A stretch of 64,000 nt of DNA, taken from Halosolutus amylolyticus. Lineage in GTDB: Archaea > Halobacteriota > Halobacteria > Halobacteriales > Natrialbaceae. Under the pieces are notes generated by a model that had not been told where the DNA came from, searched no databases, and worked only from the letters and a program-made list of their open reading frames with translations. The stretch's first letter is position 1. Each line of letters opens with the position of its first letter. The translations under genes and the position numbers were made by a program. Where the stretch lies: NCBI RefSeq assembly GCF_023566055.1, contig NZ_JALIQP010000005.1, positions 179,051 through 243,050 on the forward strand, written 5' to 3'. Of this stretch, positions 42,383 through 50,706 are shown one piece after another.

Positions 42383-44005
42383 TCAGCGATCGGTCAGGAG
42401 GTGTTCCAGGATGTCACCGTAGGCCGGTCGAGTGACGAGCACCCCGACGAGGACGCCGAGGATCGTGACGATCGCAAAGCCCTGGAGGTCGCCGAGGCTG
42501 AGCACGGCCAGGGGCGACATGGCGATGATCGTCGTCGCCGCGGCGGCGCCGATGACCCAGAACGCCTTGCGGAAGCGCGACTCGAACACCCGCCGCGAAC
42601 TGACGTCGCCCTCGTCCATCACCTCGTCGGCGATGATGACGAGGTCGTCCACCCCCGTCCCGACGACGGCGATGAACCCCGCGATGTGGGAGAGATCCAG
42701 CGGCATGCGTATCAGCGCGACGAACCCGAGCAGGATCACCACCTCCGACAGGGCGGTGAGGATCATCGGCGCGGCGACCCGGGCGTTCGTGTACCGCAGG
42801 TAGACCACGCCGCTGACCGTCAGCACCGAGAGCAGGCCGATGAACAGCGAGTAGATCTTGTAGTCGTCGGCCAGCGCGGGGGTGATCGAGAACACCTCTC
42901 CCTTCTCGAAGTCCAGCGGCGCGGGCAGACTGCCCGCGCGGAGGTTGACTGACAGCGAGTAGGCGTCTTCCTGGGACGGGACGATCATCCGGAACGATGG
43001 ATCGTTCTCGAACGTGCCGTCCTGCATTCCCCGTGCGAGGTCGCCCCCCATACTGTGGGCGTCGACGGGTTCGCCGTCGACCTCGGTGACCAGGCACCAC
43101 CGATCGCCCTCGTGGTCGAAGTCGAACTCGCCGGCCTGTCGGTCGTGAATCTGACACTGGCCGACGCCTTCGCCGGTGAAGCCGTACTCATTCATCTTCG
43201 ACTGGTACTCCGAGGCGGCCTCGTCGGTGAGCGTGACGGAGACGTAGTGCTGGTCCCGCTGCTCGTCGTACGACGCGAAACCGATCGACTCGAAGTCGTC
43301 CCGTTCGAGGACGGTCTCGTTGACCTGCGTCCCGTTCTCGGGGTAGTACGCGACGACCGTCACGACGCCCCGCTCGGTGAGCAGTTCCCGCAGTTCCTGT
43401 TCGTTCATGTCGTCGCCCCGATCGGGGACCTCGACGACGATCTGTGGTGTGGTGCCGGAACGTTCCGAGACGTCGCCGCCCGACAGTCCGGCCTCGTTGA
43501 TCTTCGAATCGATCGCCTGAACCGTGTCGTCGCGCGTCGACTGCGTGACGCCGTCCCGGACCTCGCCGTGGTCGGCCGCGCTGTCAGCGCTGTCGAGCGC
43601 GCCAGCAAGATCGTCGGTGGAGACGTTCTTCACGAACACCTCGGCGGTGTAGCTGCCGTCGTCGGCGCGTTCGACGCGGACGTCCGTCGCCTCGACGTCG
43701 AGTTCCGCGGCCACGTCGCTCTCGAGCGTGCCCGGATCGGCAGAGTCGGTCAGTTCGACGTTTTCGGCGGTCACGCCGACGACGGGCGCGCTGATCCGGG
43801 TCCCGCCGTCGAGTCCCAGTCCGTAGACGAGGTTCGTCAAGCCGCCGTCGTCGGCCTGTACGCTCTCGTTCGCCGCCTGCTCGTCCGCGGTACTCTGTTC
43901 GGCGAAGACGCCGCCGGGGACGAACAGCGCGAACAGTGCGAACGCCACGAAGACGAGCAACAGCAGGACGCGCCAGTTCGAGACGATCGTGTCCTTGACG
44001 TTCAT
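42383..44005 (-). CDS. secD: Protein-export membrane protein SecD
   Basis: A 540-residue archaeal SecD. One N-terminal helix (VLLLLVFVAFALFALFVPGG), the extracellular P1 region with GLGLDGGTRISAPVV (SecD D1 motif), then five C-terminal helices with FIAVVGTGVDDLVIIADEVM, the D4/D5 motif of RND-type SecD. With SecF it uses the ion gradient to assist late steps of Sec export. The gene overlaps secF by four bases (secF first), forming the secFD operon in archaeal order. Confidence 0.95.
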   Translation of the reverse strand: MNVKDTIVSNWRVLLLLVFVAFALFALFVPGGVFAEQSTADEQAANESVQADDGGLTNLVYGLGLDGGTRISAPVVGVTAENVELTDSADPGTLESDVAAELDVEATDVRVERADDGSYTAEVFVKNVSTDDLAGALDSADSAADHGEVRDGVTQSTRDDTVQAIDSKINEAGLSGGDVSERSGTTPQIVVEVPDRGDDMNEQELRELLTERGVVTVVAYYPENGTQVNETVLERDDFESIGFASYDEQRDQHYVSVTLTDEAASEYQSKMNEYGFTGEGVGQCQIHDRQAGEFDFDHEGDRWCLVTEVDGEPVDAHSMGGDLARGMQDGTFENDPSFRMIVPSQEDAYSLSVNLRAGSLPAPLDFEKGEVFSITPALADDYKIYSLFIGLLSVLTVSGVVYLRYTNARVAAPMILTALSEVVILLGFVALIRMPLDLSHIAGFIAVVGTGVDDLVIIADEVMDEGDVSSRRVFESRFRKAFWVIGAAAATTIIAMSPLAVLSLGDLQGFAIVTILGVLVGVLVTRPAYGDILEHLLTDR

Positions 44006-44877
44006 CGTCGCACCCCCTCGAACTTGTACCAGCGAAGGAGACTCAGGTTGAGCATGTAGGTGTTCATCAGGTCGGCCGCGAGTCCGACGAAGAGGATGAT
44101 CCCGATCGACGCGAGCAGCCCGATCCCGAGCGCGTACGAGACGACCGCCATGACGAGCATCGCCGCCATCGACGTCACCGTCATCACGACGCCGGTCCGC
44201 ATCGCCCGGTGGGTGCTCTCGTAGAAGTCACCGCTCCGTCGGAGGATGTGGTTGTTCAGCAGGATGTCCGAGTCGACGGAGTACCCGATCAGCAACAGGA
44301 GTCCGGCGACGGTACCGAGCGTGAGTTCGATCCCGACGAGATTCATGAACGCCAGCGGGATCACGAGATCCGAGAACGCCGAGAGGACGATCGCGATCGA
44401 GGGGACGAACGTCCTGAACAGCAAGAACGCGAGCACGCTCATTCCGACGAACGCGATCGCGACCCCGAACAGCGCCGTCGTCCTGAGCTGGTCCCCGAAG
44501 CTCTCGGAGACGCCCGACAGCGACTGGACCACGTCGTCGCCTGAGTCCGTCGGTTCGAGGTTCTCTTCGGCCTGCGATCGTAACGCGCCCTGGTCGGTTT
44601 CGGTGAACTGGACGATGTACCGATCGTCCGCCGTTTGCTGGACGGACGACGGGTCCTCGTCGAACGCGGCCGGAATCTCGCTTCCCGGCGTCGACGTCTC
44701 GACGGTCATCTCGGTGCCGCCGGCGAACTCGATCCCGTAGTTGGCCGGTGCACCGGTGAACAGGTACCAGCCGCCGATCACGGCGATCGCGACGAACAGC
44801 ACAGCGAGCGGCACCGCCGCGAGTTGCCGGTTACTGTACCGGGTGTAGTCGATCTCCGGTACGTCGAAATACCCCAT
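44002..44877 (-). CDS. secF: Protein-export membrane protein SecF
   Basis: A 291-residue SecF. MGYFDVPEIDYTRYSNRQLA, a first helix, GIEFAGGTEMTVET (F-type GIDFxGG motif), an extracellular acidic domain, then five helices with LIGYSVDSDILLNNHILRRS (motif F4) and HRAMRTGVVMTVTSMAAML. First gene of the secFD operon; the four-base overlap with secD indicates coupling. Partner of SecYEG at the cytoplasmic membrane. Confidence 0.95.
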   Translation of the reverse strand: MGYFDVPEIDYTRYSNRQLAAVPLAVLFVAIAVIGGWYLFTGAPANYGIEFAGGTEMTVETSTPGSEIPAAFDEDPSSVQQTADDRYIVQFTETDQGALRSQAEENLEPTDSGDDVVQSLSGVSESFGDQLRTTALFGVAIAFVGMSVLAFLLFRTFVPSIAIVLSAFSDLVIPLAFMNLVGIELTLGTVAGLLLLIGYSVDSDILLNNHILRRSGDFYESTHRAMRTGVVMTVTSMAAMLVMAVVSYALGIGLLASIGIILFVGLAADLMNTYMLNLSLLRWYKFEGVRR

Positions 44878-44993
44878 ATACCCGTCCACTGTTGGTCGGC
44901 CCGTGTAAGCCTTCTCAATTTCTGTGACATCCACGAAGACTACTACGGCCGAACCGCGACGCCCTGAAGCCCCTCGAGTACGTAGGCAGAAAC

Positions 44994-45389
44994 ATGACGT
45001 CGAAACCAGGGTCAGCGTCCGAATCGCCGAAACCGGACTCCGAGGGCGACCTCGCCGACGAACCGTCGGACGCACCCCCCCGCGCCGATCGGATCGTGAT
45101 CTCGTACCCGTCGGATCTCTCGGACTGGGGCCGGTTCCAGGTCGAGAAACCGTCGTTCCGGGCGTTCCTCAGGAAAACTCGGGAGCAGGCCCGGGCGGGC
45201 GACGTCTGGGAGGAGTTCGTCGGCGTCGGCTGCTGTGGCAACACGCTCGACGTGCCGTTGCGCGTCGAACGGGTCGACGGCGGCGAGCGCGTCGACGCGG
45301 ACACCGAGATCAGCTACGAGGTCCGCGAGGCCTGCGGGATCGAGGGCGGCTGGCAGGTCCAGAGCGCGGGGAGTCCGGATCAGGGCTGA
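44994..45389 (+). CDS. Conserved hypothetical protein, 131 aa
   Basis: A disordered acidic N-terminus (SASESPKPDSEGDLADEPSD) followed by a compact domain: RIVISYPSDLSDWGRFQVEK, FRAFLRKTREQARAGDVWEE, FVGVGCCGNTLDVPLRVERV and ISYEVREACGIEGGWQVQSA. The CCGN segment and late Cys could bind a metal or form a disulfide. No family name known. It is divergent from secFD and convergent with the DUF5812-like gene. Confidence 0.65.
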   Translation: MTSKPGSASESPKPDSEGDLADEPSDAPPRADRIVISYPSDLSDWGRFQVEKPSFRAFLRKTREQARAGDVWEEFVGVGCCGNTLDVPLRVERVDGGERVDADTEISYEVREACGIEGGWQVQSAGSPDQG

Positions 45390-45432
45390 CCGCTTCCCGC
45401 CCCGATCGCTCGTCTCGAACCGCTCACCGAAC

Positions 45433-45906
45433 TCAATCCGGCAGGTACCGCACGCTCACCACGCCGTCGTCGATCGATCGGCGCACCTCGACGCGAACCG
45501 CCTCGAGCCGTGCCGCGCGTGCGATCGTCTCCTCGTCGTCGAGGACGTCCTGGGCGGCGGCCTCCACCTCATCGTCCGGGAGACGGAGGACGTGAATCTC
45601 CCCGGTTCCGGCCCGCTCTTCGGTGACGAGGTCGCCGACGTCGGCCTCGTCCGCGAGGGACTTCTCCCGTGTCGTCGGCTCCATGTCGCTATCGACCAGG
45701 TCGATCGATCGCCGGTCCTCGACCTCGACCACTTGCCACGTGACCTCCAGCGGCGGATCCGGCGCGACGGTTCCCTCGAGGACGTCGTGAACGTCGAGGC
45801 CGGGATTCGTCGCGAGCGTGTGCACCTGTGCGGTCTCGACGTCGCGGACCACGGCCGACTCCGACTCGGCGTGGGTGACGACGAACGTGCCCGTCTTTTC
45901 GCTCAT
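45433..45906 (-). CDS. DUF5812-like protein
   Basis: A 157-residue acidic protein beginning MSEKTGTFVVTHAESESAVV, with RDVETAQVHTLATNPGLDVH and DVLEGTVAPDPPLEVTWQVV, matching from memory the haloarchaeal DUF5812 family. Its C-terminal half (EVEAAAQDVLDDEETIARAA, SIDDGVVSVRYLPD) is also conserved-looking. The N-terminal part resembles a small OB-like barrel. No role assigned. Convergent with the hypothetical gene upstream; the next gene on the same strand is a MOSC protein. Confidence 0.7.
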   Translation of the reverse strand: MSEKTGTFVVTHAESESAVVRDVETAQVHTLATNPGLDVHDVLEGTVAPDPPLEVTWQVVEVEDRRSIDLVDSDMEPTTREKSLADEADVGDLVTEERAGTGEIHVLRLPDDEVEAAAQDVLDDEETIARAARLEAVRVEVRRSIDDGVVSVRYLPD

Positions 45907-45980
45907 GGGTGGCGGTAGGTGGTTCCCCGTTTTCCGGGTTTCGGCTTCCGGATCCCGGTCCTGTACCCGCCCCGGTCTCC

Positions 45981-46454
45981 TCAAAACTCGACGCCGTCGC
46001 CGATCGAGATCGTCCCCGAGTCGACGACGTTCGCGTTCAGCCCGCCGCGGTGGACCAGTGCGGCGACCGCGCCGTCCGTTTCGGCGAGCGACTCCATGTA
46101 GCTGCAGGGTTCACAGAGCCGGACGCCGACGAGCGTCGCGTCCCCGACCCGGAACTCCCGATCGACCAGGTGATTCAGCGGAACGTCCCGCGTCAGGACG
46201 TTCCGTCGCGTTTCGCGCGGCCGAAGCTCCGTCCCGTCGTCGCGGGCCGCCGCGTCGAGCGCTTCCCGTTCGACGAGCGTGACGTCGGTCGCCTCCGGCA
46301 GGTCCTCACGGCGGTCGTACAGCCCCTGCTCGCGGAAGTACCGATCGCCGCGGAGTCCACGACCGGCGACCGCTTCGACGGAATCGCGTTCCCGCATCGG
46401 CTCGCCCGAATCCGGCGCAACGTAGATCCCCTCGACGGTTCCTCGAGCGTCCAT
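45981..46454 (-). CDS. MOSC-domain protein
   Basis: A 157-residue MOSC (molybdenum cofactor sulfurase C-terminal) domain: GTVEGIYVAPDSGEPMRERD, GRGLRGDRYFREQGLY, DVTLVEREALDAAARDDGTE, LRPRETRRNVLTRDVPLNHL and LVGVRLCEPCSYMESLAE. MOSC proteins bind molybdopterin or handle sulfur for Mo enzymes; the conserved Cys in LCEPC would be the sulfur carrier or ligand. It fits the molybdenum theme of the window (FdhA, MogA, MoaD-like). Confidence 0.88.
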   Translation of the reverse strand: MDARGTVEGIYVAPDSGEPMRERDSVEAVAGRGLRGDRYFREQGLYDRREDLPEATDVTLVEREALDAAARDDGTELRPRETRRNVLTRDVPLNHLVDREFRVGDATLVGVRLCEPCSYMESLAETDGAVAALVHRGGLNANVVDSGTISIGDGVEF

Positions 46455-46544
46455 GGTAGTGAGTTGGTCGAGCGGGGCAAAACCCTTTGGAGACGCCGGA
46501 CGGGGTCTCGAGGCCCGCGGACGATCGATCGCGTGACGGAACGC

Positions 46545-46551
46545 CTTTACA
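46545..46551 (+). promoter_or_regulatory. TATA-like box of pgi
   Basis: CTTTACA centred about 26 bp before the pgi ATG at 46574; predicts a leaderless mRNA. Confidence 0.5.
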
Positions 46552-46573
46552 CCCGGCCGTCGCCCGCACAGGT

Positions 46574-47869
46574 ATGGACGTCGACATCGGAAACGCGCTC
46601 GCGTCGGTCGCCTCACCGGGCGTCTCCCGGGAGGCCCTCGATCGGCTGGACGAGCAGGTCGCGGACGCACACGAACGGATCGAGCAGGGGATGGCGAACG
46701 CGGATCACGGCTACGAGGCGCTCAACCTCCCGGAGCGGACCGACCCGGACGCGATCCGCGCGACCGTCGACCCCCTCACCGACGCCGGCGCGCTGGTCAC
46801 GATCGGCATCGGCGGGAGTTCGCTCGGGGCGGCGACGATCGTCGACGCGCTCAGTTCCGACACCGAGACCGTCTTCCTCGACAACGTCGACCCCGAGTGG
46901 GTCACCGCGCACCTCGATCGACTCCCGCTCGAGGACACGGCGATCAACGTGGTCTCTCGATCGGGAACGACGGCGGAGACGCTCGCGAACTTCCTCGTCG
47001 CCCGCGAGGCGTTCGAGTCGGCCGGCGTCGACTGGACCGAGCGAACGATCGTGACGACCGGCGAGTCGGGGCCGCTTCGCGACCTCGCCGATCGGCACGA
47101 CCTGCCGTCGCTGAAGGTTCCGGACGGCGTTCCCGGCCGGTTTTCGGCACTCTCGGCGGTCGGGATGGTCGCCGCGGCGGTCTGCGACCACGATCTCGAT
47201 GCCCTGCTCGAGGGGGCCGCCGCCGAGGCCGAGACGCTCACCGGGTCGCTCTACGAGTGTCCCGCCTACGCCTACGGCGCGACGACCTACGCGCTCGACG
47301 CTCGCGGGGCCGGGATGAACGCGATGGTGCCCTACGCCGAGTCGCTCGAGACCTACTCGGAGTGGTTCGCCCAGCTGTGGGCCGAGAGCCTCGGGAAGGA
47401 CGACCTCGGCCAGACGCCGCTTCGCGCACTCGGCGTGACGGACCAGCACTCGCAACTCCAGCTCTACCGCGCGGGCCCGCGAGACAAGGTCGTCACGTTC
47501 GTCAGACCCACCGAAACCGCGGACCGATCGATCCCCGAAACCGAGGTCGACGACCTCGCCTACCTCGGCGACGCCTCGCTCGGCGACCTCCTCGCGGCGG
47601 AGTTCGAGGCGACCGAGGCGAGCCTCGCCGCCGCCGGCCGGCCGAACGTCCGCGTCGAGATCGATCGGGTCGACGAGTACGAACTCGGCGGCCTGCTGTA
47701 CGGGATGGAAGCCGCGTGCGTGCTCGCGGGCGAACTCTACGGCGTGAACACGTTCGAACAGCCGGCCGTCGAGTGGGCGAAGAAGGCCACGCGAGGGCTG
47801 CTCGGCGGGGGCGAGTTCGCGGAAGCCGACGCGGTCGCCGAGAAGACGGAACTCCGGGTCGAGCAGTGA
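46574..47869 (+). CDS. pgi: Glucose-6-phosphate isomerase
   Basis: A 431-residue PGI-superfamily enzyme converting glucose-6-phosphate and fructose-6-phosphate. Sugar-phosphate sites: LVTIGIGGSSLGAATIVDAL and INVVSRSGTTAETLANFLVA; PGRFSALSAVGMVAAAVC and the second PGI signature region NAMVPYAESLETYSEWFAQL; then LGVTDQHSQLQLYRAGPRDK with the catalytic His, and C-terminal GVNTFEQPAVEWAKKATRGL. It is the bacterial/eukaryotic-type PGI found in haloarchaea, not the cupin type. Single gene. Confidence 0.96.
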   Translation: MDVDIGNALASVASPGVSREALDRLDEQVADAHERIEQGMANADHGYEALNLPERTDPDAIRATVDPLTDAGALVTIGIGGSSLGAATIVDALSSDTETVFLDNVDPEWVTAHLDRLPLEDTAINVVSRSGTTAETLANFLVAREAFESAGVDWTERTIVTTGESGPLRDLADRHDLPSLKVPDGVPGRFSALSAVGMVAAAVCDHDLDALLEGAAAEAETLTGSLYECPAYAYGATTYALDARGAGMNAMVPYAESLETYSEWFAQLWAESLGKDDLGQTPLRALGVTDQHSQLQLYRAGPRDKVVTFVRPTETADRSIPETEVDDLAYLGDASLGDLLAAEFEATEASLAAAGRPNVRVEIDRVDEYELGGLLYGMEAACVLAGELYGVNTFEQPAVEWAKKATRGLLGGGEFAEADAVAEKTELRVEQ

Positions 47870-47950
47870 CCGGTGACGATCGGGCGAGCGGATCGGCGGT
47901 CGAACACCGATCCCAAAAAATCCATAGTTCGATCCGGTGATGGGTTCGCT

Positions 47951-48178
47951 ATGGGTTACAACACTGGACTCGACTACGCGCGCTGGACGAAGCGCGGACT
48001 CGGCCTCGGCGTCGCGATGTTCGTGCTCGGGGCCGCGATCGCGGGACTTGGCACGCAGCTGTTCGGCTCGCTCCCCGAGTGGGAACTCACCCTCGCCGTC
48101 GACATGATGGTGCTCGGCATCGCAACCGGCTTCGTCGCCGTCTTCGGGTTCGGCGTCGTGCTCCCGCTGATCGAGTGA
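47951..48178 (+). CDS. Small two-helix membrane protein, DUF7860-like (75 aa)
   Basis: MGYNTGLDYARWTKRGLGLG, VAMFVLGAAIAGLGTQLFGS, then LAVDMMVLGIATGFVAVFGF and GVVLPLIE. The MGYNTGLDYARWTKRG start is a strongly conserved haloarchaeal signature (from memory DUF7860). Two transmembrane helices. Function unknown; placed between pgi and the CPBP protease. Confidence 0.75.
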   Translation: MGYNTGLDYARWTKRGLGLGVAMFVLGAAIAGLGTQLFGSLPEWELTLAVDMMVLGIATGFVAVFGFGVVLPLIE

Positions 48179-48304
48179 GCGGCCACCGGACCGAAGCCCG
48201 TGGTCTCTCACTCGGAACCGAACCCGGTAGCCTCGCGGCGGCGATCGGAAGTGACTCCGGTAGCGTTGCGGAGGCCATATGTGGATACGCACGAACGGTG
48301 TACT

Positions 48305-49429
48305 ATGAACGAAACCGCACGGGCCGACGACGCCGGCCCGTACGCTTCCGGGGCCGCACCCGCCGTCGGGACCGTTCTCGCCGCCGTGACGGTCGCCGCG
48401 ATGGCCGTCCCCGTTCGCCGCGGCGTCGACGATCCCATCGTCTGGACCGGTGCCGCCTTCGCGCTGGCGGCGGTCCTCGCCTTTCTCGGCAGTCGACACG
48501 GTCGGATCGATCGCCAGCTCGCCGGCTCGATCGCGGCCGCGTCGAGTTTCGCCGTCGTCTTGCTCTCGGGCTACGCGCTGAACCAGGGCGTGTCCGTTCC
48601 GGTGACGCTCCCGGCGATCGGGTGGTCGATCTCGCTGTTGTTCACGGCCTTCCTCACGGCGGGGGTCGCCACGGGGATCGGCGTCGCCGACTACTTCGGG
48701 ATCGGCGGCCGGGGGCTCAAGGCCCGCGGGCTCCAGGTCACGCTGTTGCTCGTCGTCGGTCTCTCGGGGCTGATCGCGGCGCAGGTCGCGACGATCCTGC
48801 TCGCGCTCCCCGTCTTCGCCGTCGTCGAACCACCCCTCTCACAGCTTCAGGCCGTCGTACTCAGCCAGTTCGGCATGGCGTTCGGAACGGCCGCCGTCGC
48901 GGTCGGCTACCTCGCGGTCCGCCAGTTCGATCGGTCGTACATCGACCTGAAACTGCCGACGAAGCGTGATGCCGCCTGGACGATCGGTGGAGTCCTCGTT
49001 CTGTTCGGTGTGCTGTTTTCGATCTCGCTCCTGTTCCAGTCGACGGGAGTCGAGAGCGCCGACCACTCGACGGCCCAGCAGGCCCAGGAGAACCCCGAGA
49101 TCATGCTGGTGCTGGTCCCCGCCGCGATCCTGATCATCGGGCCCTTCGAGGAACTGCTCTACCGGAACGTTATCCAGAAATCGCTGTACGAGAGCTTCTC
49201 GCGCGTCGGAGCGGTCGTCGTCGCCAGCGTGATCTTCGCGTTCGTCCACGTGCTGGCCTACGGCACCGCCGGCCCGGGACAGATCATCGCCAGCCTGACC
49301 GTGATCTTCGGGCTCTCGATCGTCCTGGGGACGATCTACGAACGCACCGAAAATCTCCTCGTGCCGGCGCTCGTCCACGGCGTGTACAACGCGATCCTAT
49401 TCGCGAACCTGTACTTCACCTACGCCTGA
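48305..49429 (+). CDS. CPBP-family intramembrane glutamic endopeptidase
   Basis: A 374-residue multi-pass protein. The catalytic CPBP (Abi/Rce1) motifs are in the C-terminal third: GPFEELLYRNVIQKSLYESF (paired Glu, then Arg), VIFAFVHVLAYG and LVHGVYNAILFANLYF. Eight or more membrane helices. Relatives cleave prenylated or other membrane substrates, or act in bacteriocin self-immunity; the substrate here is unknown. Its TGA stop borders palindromic element copy E. Confidence 0.92.
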   Translation: MNETARADDAGPYASGAAPAVGTVLAAVTVAAMAVPVRRGVDDPIVWTGAAFALAAVLAFLGSRHGRIDRQLAGSIAAASSFAVVLLSGYALNQGVSVPVTLPAIGWSISLLFTAFLTAGVATGIGVADYFGIGGRGLKARGLQVTLLLVVGLSGLIAAQVATILLALPVFAVVEPPLSQLQAVVLSQFGMAFGTAAVAVGYLAVRQFDRSYIDLKLPTKRDAAWTIGGVLVLFGVLFSISLLFQSTGVESADHSTAQQAQENPEIMLVLVPAAILIIGPFEELLYRNVIQKSLYESFSRVGAVVVASVIFAFVHVLAYGTAGPGQIIASLTVIFGLSIVLGTIYERTENLLVPALVHGVYNAILFANLYFTYA

Positions 49430-49509
49430 TACGGATTGCTGTACCGATTTACCGGCGCAACCGCCGCCCGGATCGCGGTTGCGCCGGAACTGACTTACAG
49501 TAAACCGTA
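49430..49509 (+). repeat. TGA-associated palindromic element, copy E
   Basis: 80 bp between TGA at 49427-49429 (CPBP stop) and TGA at 49510-49512. Left end TACGGATTGCTGTA, right end TACAGTAAACCGTA, core CCGGCGCAACCGC / GCGGTTGCGCCGG. Best-preserved member of the GCAACCGC-core subfamily. Confidence 0.92.
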
Positions 49510-49640
49510 TGAGTATCGCTTCTGCTTGCCCATCGTTTCCGCCCGTCGTTCACCGGGGACTCACGATCTCCTGGGACTGTCGGTTACCCGCGACCGGCTC
49601 CCCGTGCCGTGGTTGCTGACGATGGTGTCAGAACGAGAGT

Positions 49641-49726
49641 CTATAGTAGCCACTGAAAGTCAATGCACACCCGATCTCAGGCCGGCGTTGCGATCAGTGT
49701 GTAACTCGTTTCAGTGGCTACTATAG
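49641..49726 (-). repeat. Second-family palindrome, copy 1
   Basis: 86 bp with perfect 18 bp ends CTATAGTAGCCACTGAAA / TTTCAGTGGCTACTATAG. It ends three bases after the NOB1 stop codon. Its interior, read on the minus strand, matches the copy at 60049-60132 closely, so both copies have the same orientation relative to the gene they follow. Confidence 0.85.
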
Positions 49727-49729
49727 TTC

Positions 49730-50188
49730 CTACGACGGATTCTTCCGGGCGAGCTGTGAGCCACAGATCGGGCACCGATCCTTCTCCTCGTCGAACTCCC
49801 GTCCACAGCCCTGGCACTGGTAGCGCCACTGGCGCTGTTCGTCGATTCCCTCGCGGGCGATCACCTGGACGTCGACGTTCAGTTTCTCGGCGACGTTTTG
49901 CATCGCGTAGTCGTCGGTGACGAGCGTCCCGTCGAGTTCGAAACTGGCCGCGACGAGTCGAACGTCAGTTTCCGAGAGGACCCCGAAATCGCCGGATTCC
50001 CTCGCCGCGCGCTGGACCTTCTCCGTGGTGTCCTCGTTCGGGATGTGGATGTGCATCCCCGAACCTTCCATCGCGTCGTAGCGATAGGCGCTCTCGTCTT
50101 CGAGTTCCTCGCGGACGAGCGGGATAGTTGCAGTCTGTTCTGTCGTGTGAAAGTCGTGAATAAAAGCCGAGGAGTCGAGAACGTACAT
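49730..50188 (-). CDS. NOB1-family endonuclease (PIN domain plus zinc ribbon)
   Basis: A 152-residue NOB1. PIN domain: MYVLDSSAFIHDFHTTEQTA, TIPLVREELEDESAYRYDAM and LSETDVRLVAASFELDGTLV, TDDYAMQNVAEKLNV, with the conserved acidic residues. C-terminal zinc ribbon YQCQGCGREFDEEKDRCPICGS (as CQGC and CPIC). NOB1 trims the 3' end of 16S rRNA during small-subunit maturation. It is four bases downstream of a PRC-barrel gene, a pairing common in archaea. Confidence 0.93.
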   Translation of the reverse strand: MYVLDSSAFIHDFHTTEQTATIPLVREELEDESAYRYDAMEGSGMHIHIPNEDTTEKVQRAARESGDFGVLSETDVRLVAASFELDGTLVTDDYAMQNVAEKLNVDVQVIAREGIDEQRQWRYQCQGCGREFDEEKDRCPICGSQLARKNPS

Positions 50189-50192
50189 ACCG

Positions 50193-50438
50193 TTAGCGCT
50201 GGACGACAATGTAGTCTTTCACCGCCTGGACGCGGCCGACGGGGACTAGGAAGCGGCCGGTGTCGTCGAGGTCGAAGTCGACGTTCCGGGGGGACAGTTC
50301 GTCGTCCGGTTCGATGACGAGGTCGTGGAGTTTCCCCGATTTGAGGTCCATCGTGATGTTGTAGAGCATTCCCAGTTCAGTTCCGTCCGATCCCATGACG
50401 GACTTCCCCGAGAGGTTTTCAGCGAGTATATCGCTCAT
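50193..50438 (-). CDS. PRC-barrel domain protein
   Basis: An 81-residue PRC-barrel: ILAENLSGKSVMGSDGTELG, MLYNITMDLKSGKLHDLVIE, then FLVPVGRVQAVKDYIVVQR. Archaeal stand-alone PRC-barrels are linked to RNA processing through genome context; one has been implicated in cell division control (CdpB-type), so two roles are open. A TATA-like TTTTTAAT (minus, 50463-50470) lies ~28 bp before the ATG. First gene of an operon with NOB1, divergent from the aIF5B gene. Confidence 0.9.
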   Translation of the reverse strand: MSDILAENLSGKSVMGSDGTELGMLYNITMDLKSGKLHDLVIEPDDELSPRNVDFDLDDTGRFLVPVGRVQAVKDYIVVQR

Positions 50439-50462
50439 GCATACCCGTATTTACTAATCGGT

Positions 50463-50470
50463 ATTAAAAA
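50463..50470 (-). promoter_or_regulatory. TATA box of the PRC-barrel/NOB1 operon
   Basis: TTTTTAAT on the minus strand, ~28 bp from the ATG at 50438. Confidence 0.5.
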
Positions 50471-50706
50471 CCATGGGGTCGCTGCGAGGCGCTGTCACGT
50501 TCCCGACGCTATCGACGACTCGTGCCGGTCGCTCTCACCGTTCGTCTCCGGGTTCCGTCCGATCGTCGGTGATTCCCGGATCGGGATCCCGTCGGACGGC
50601 CAGCCAGCACCGATCGGCCGCGAGCACCCGCCGGACAGCACGGATGACGATGGGTTTAACTACCGCTCCGCCGACGCGTTAGACAAGACCTTCTCGGGTG
50701 GTCACC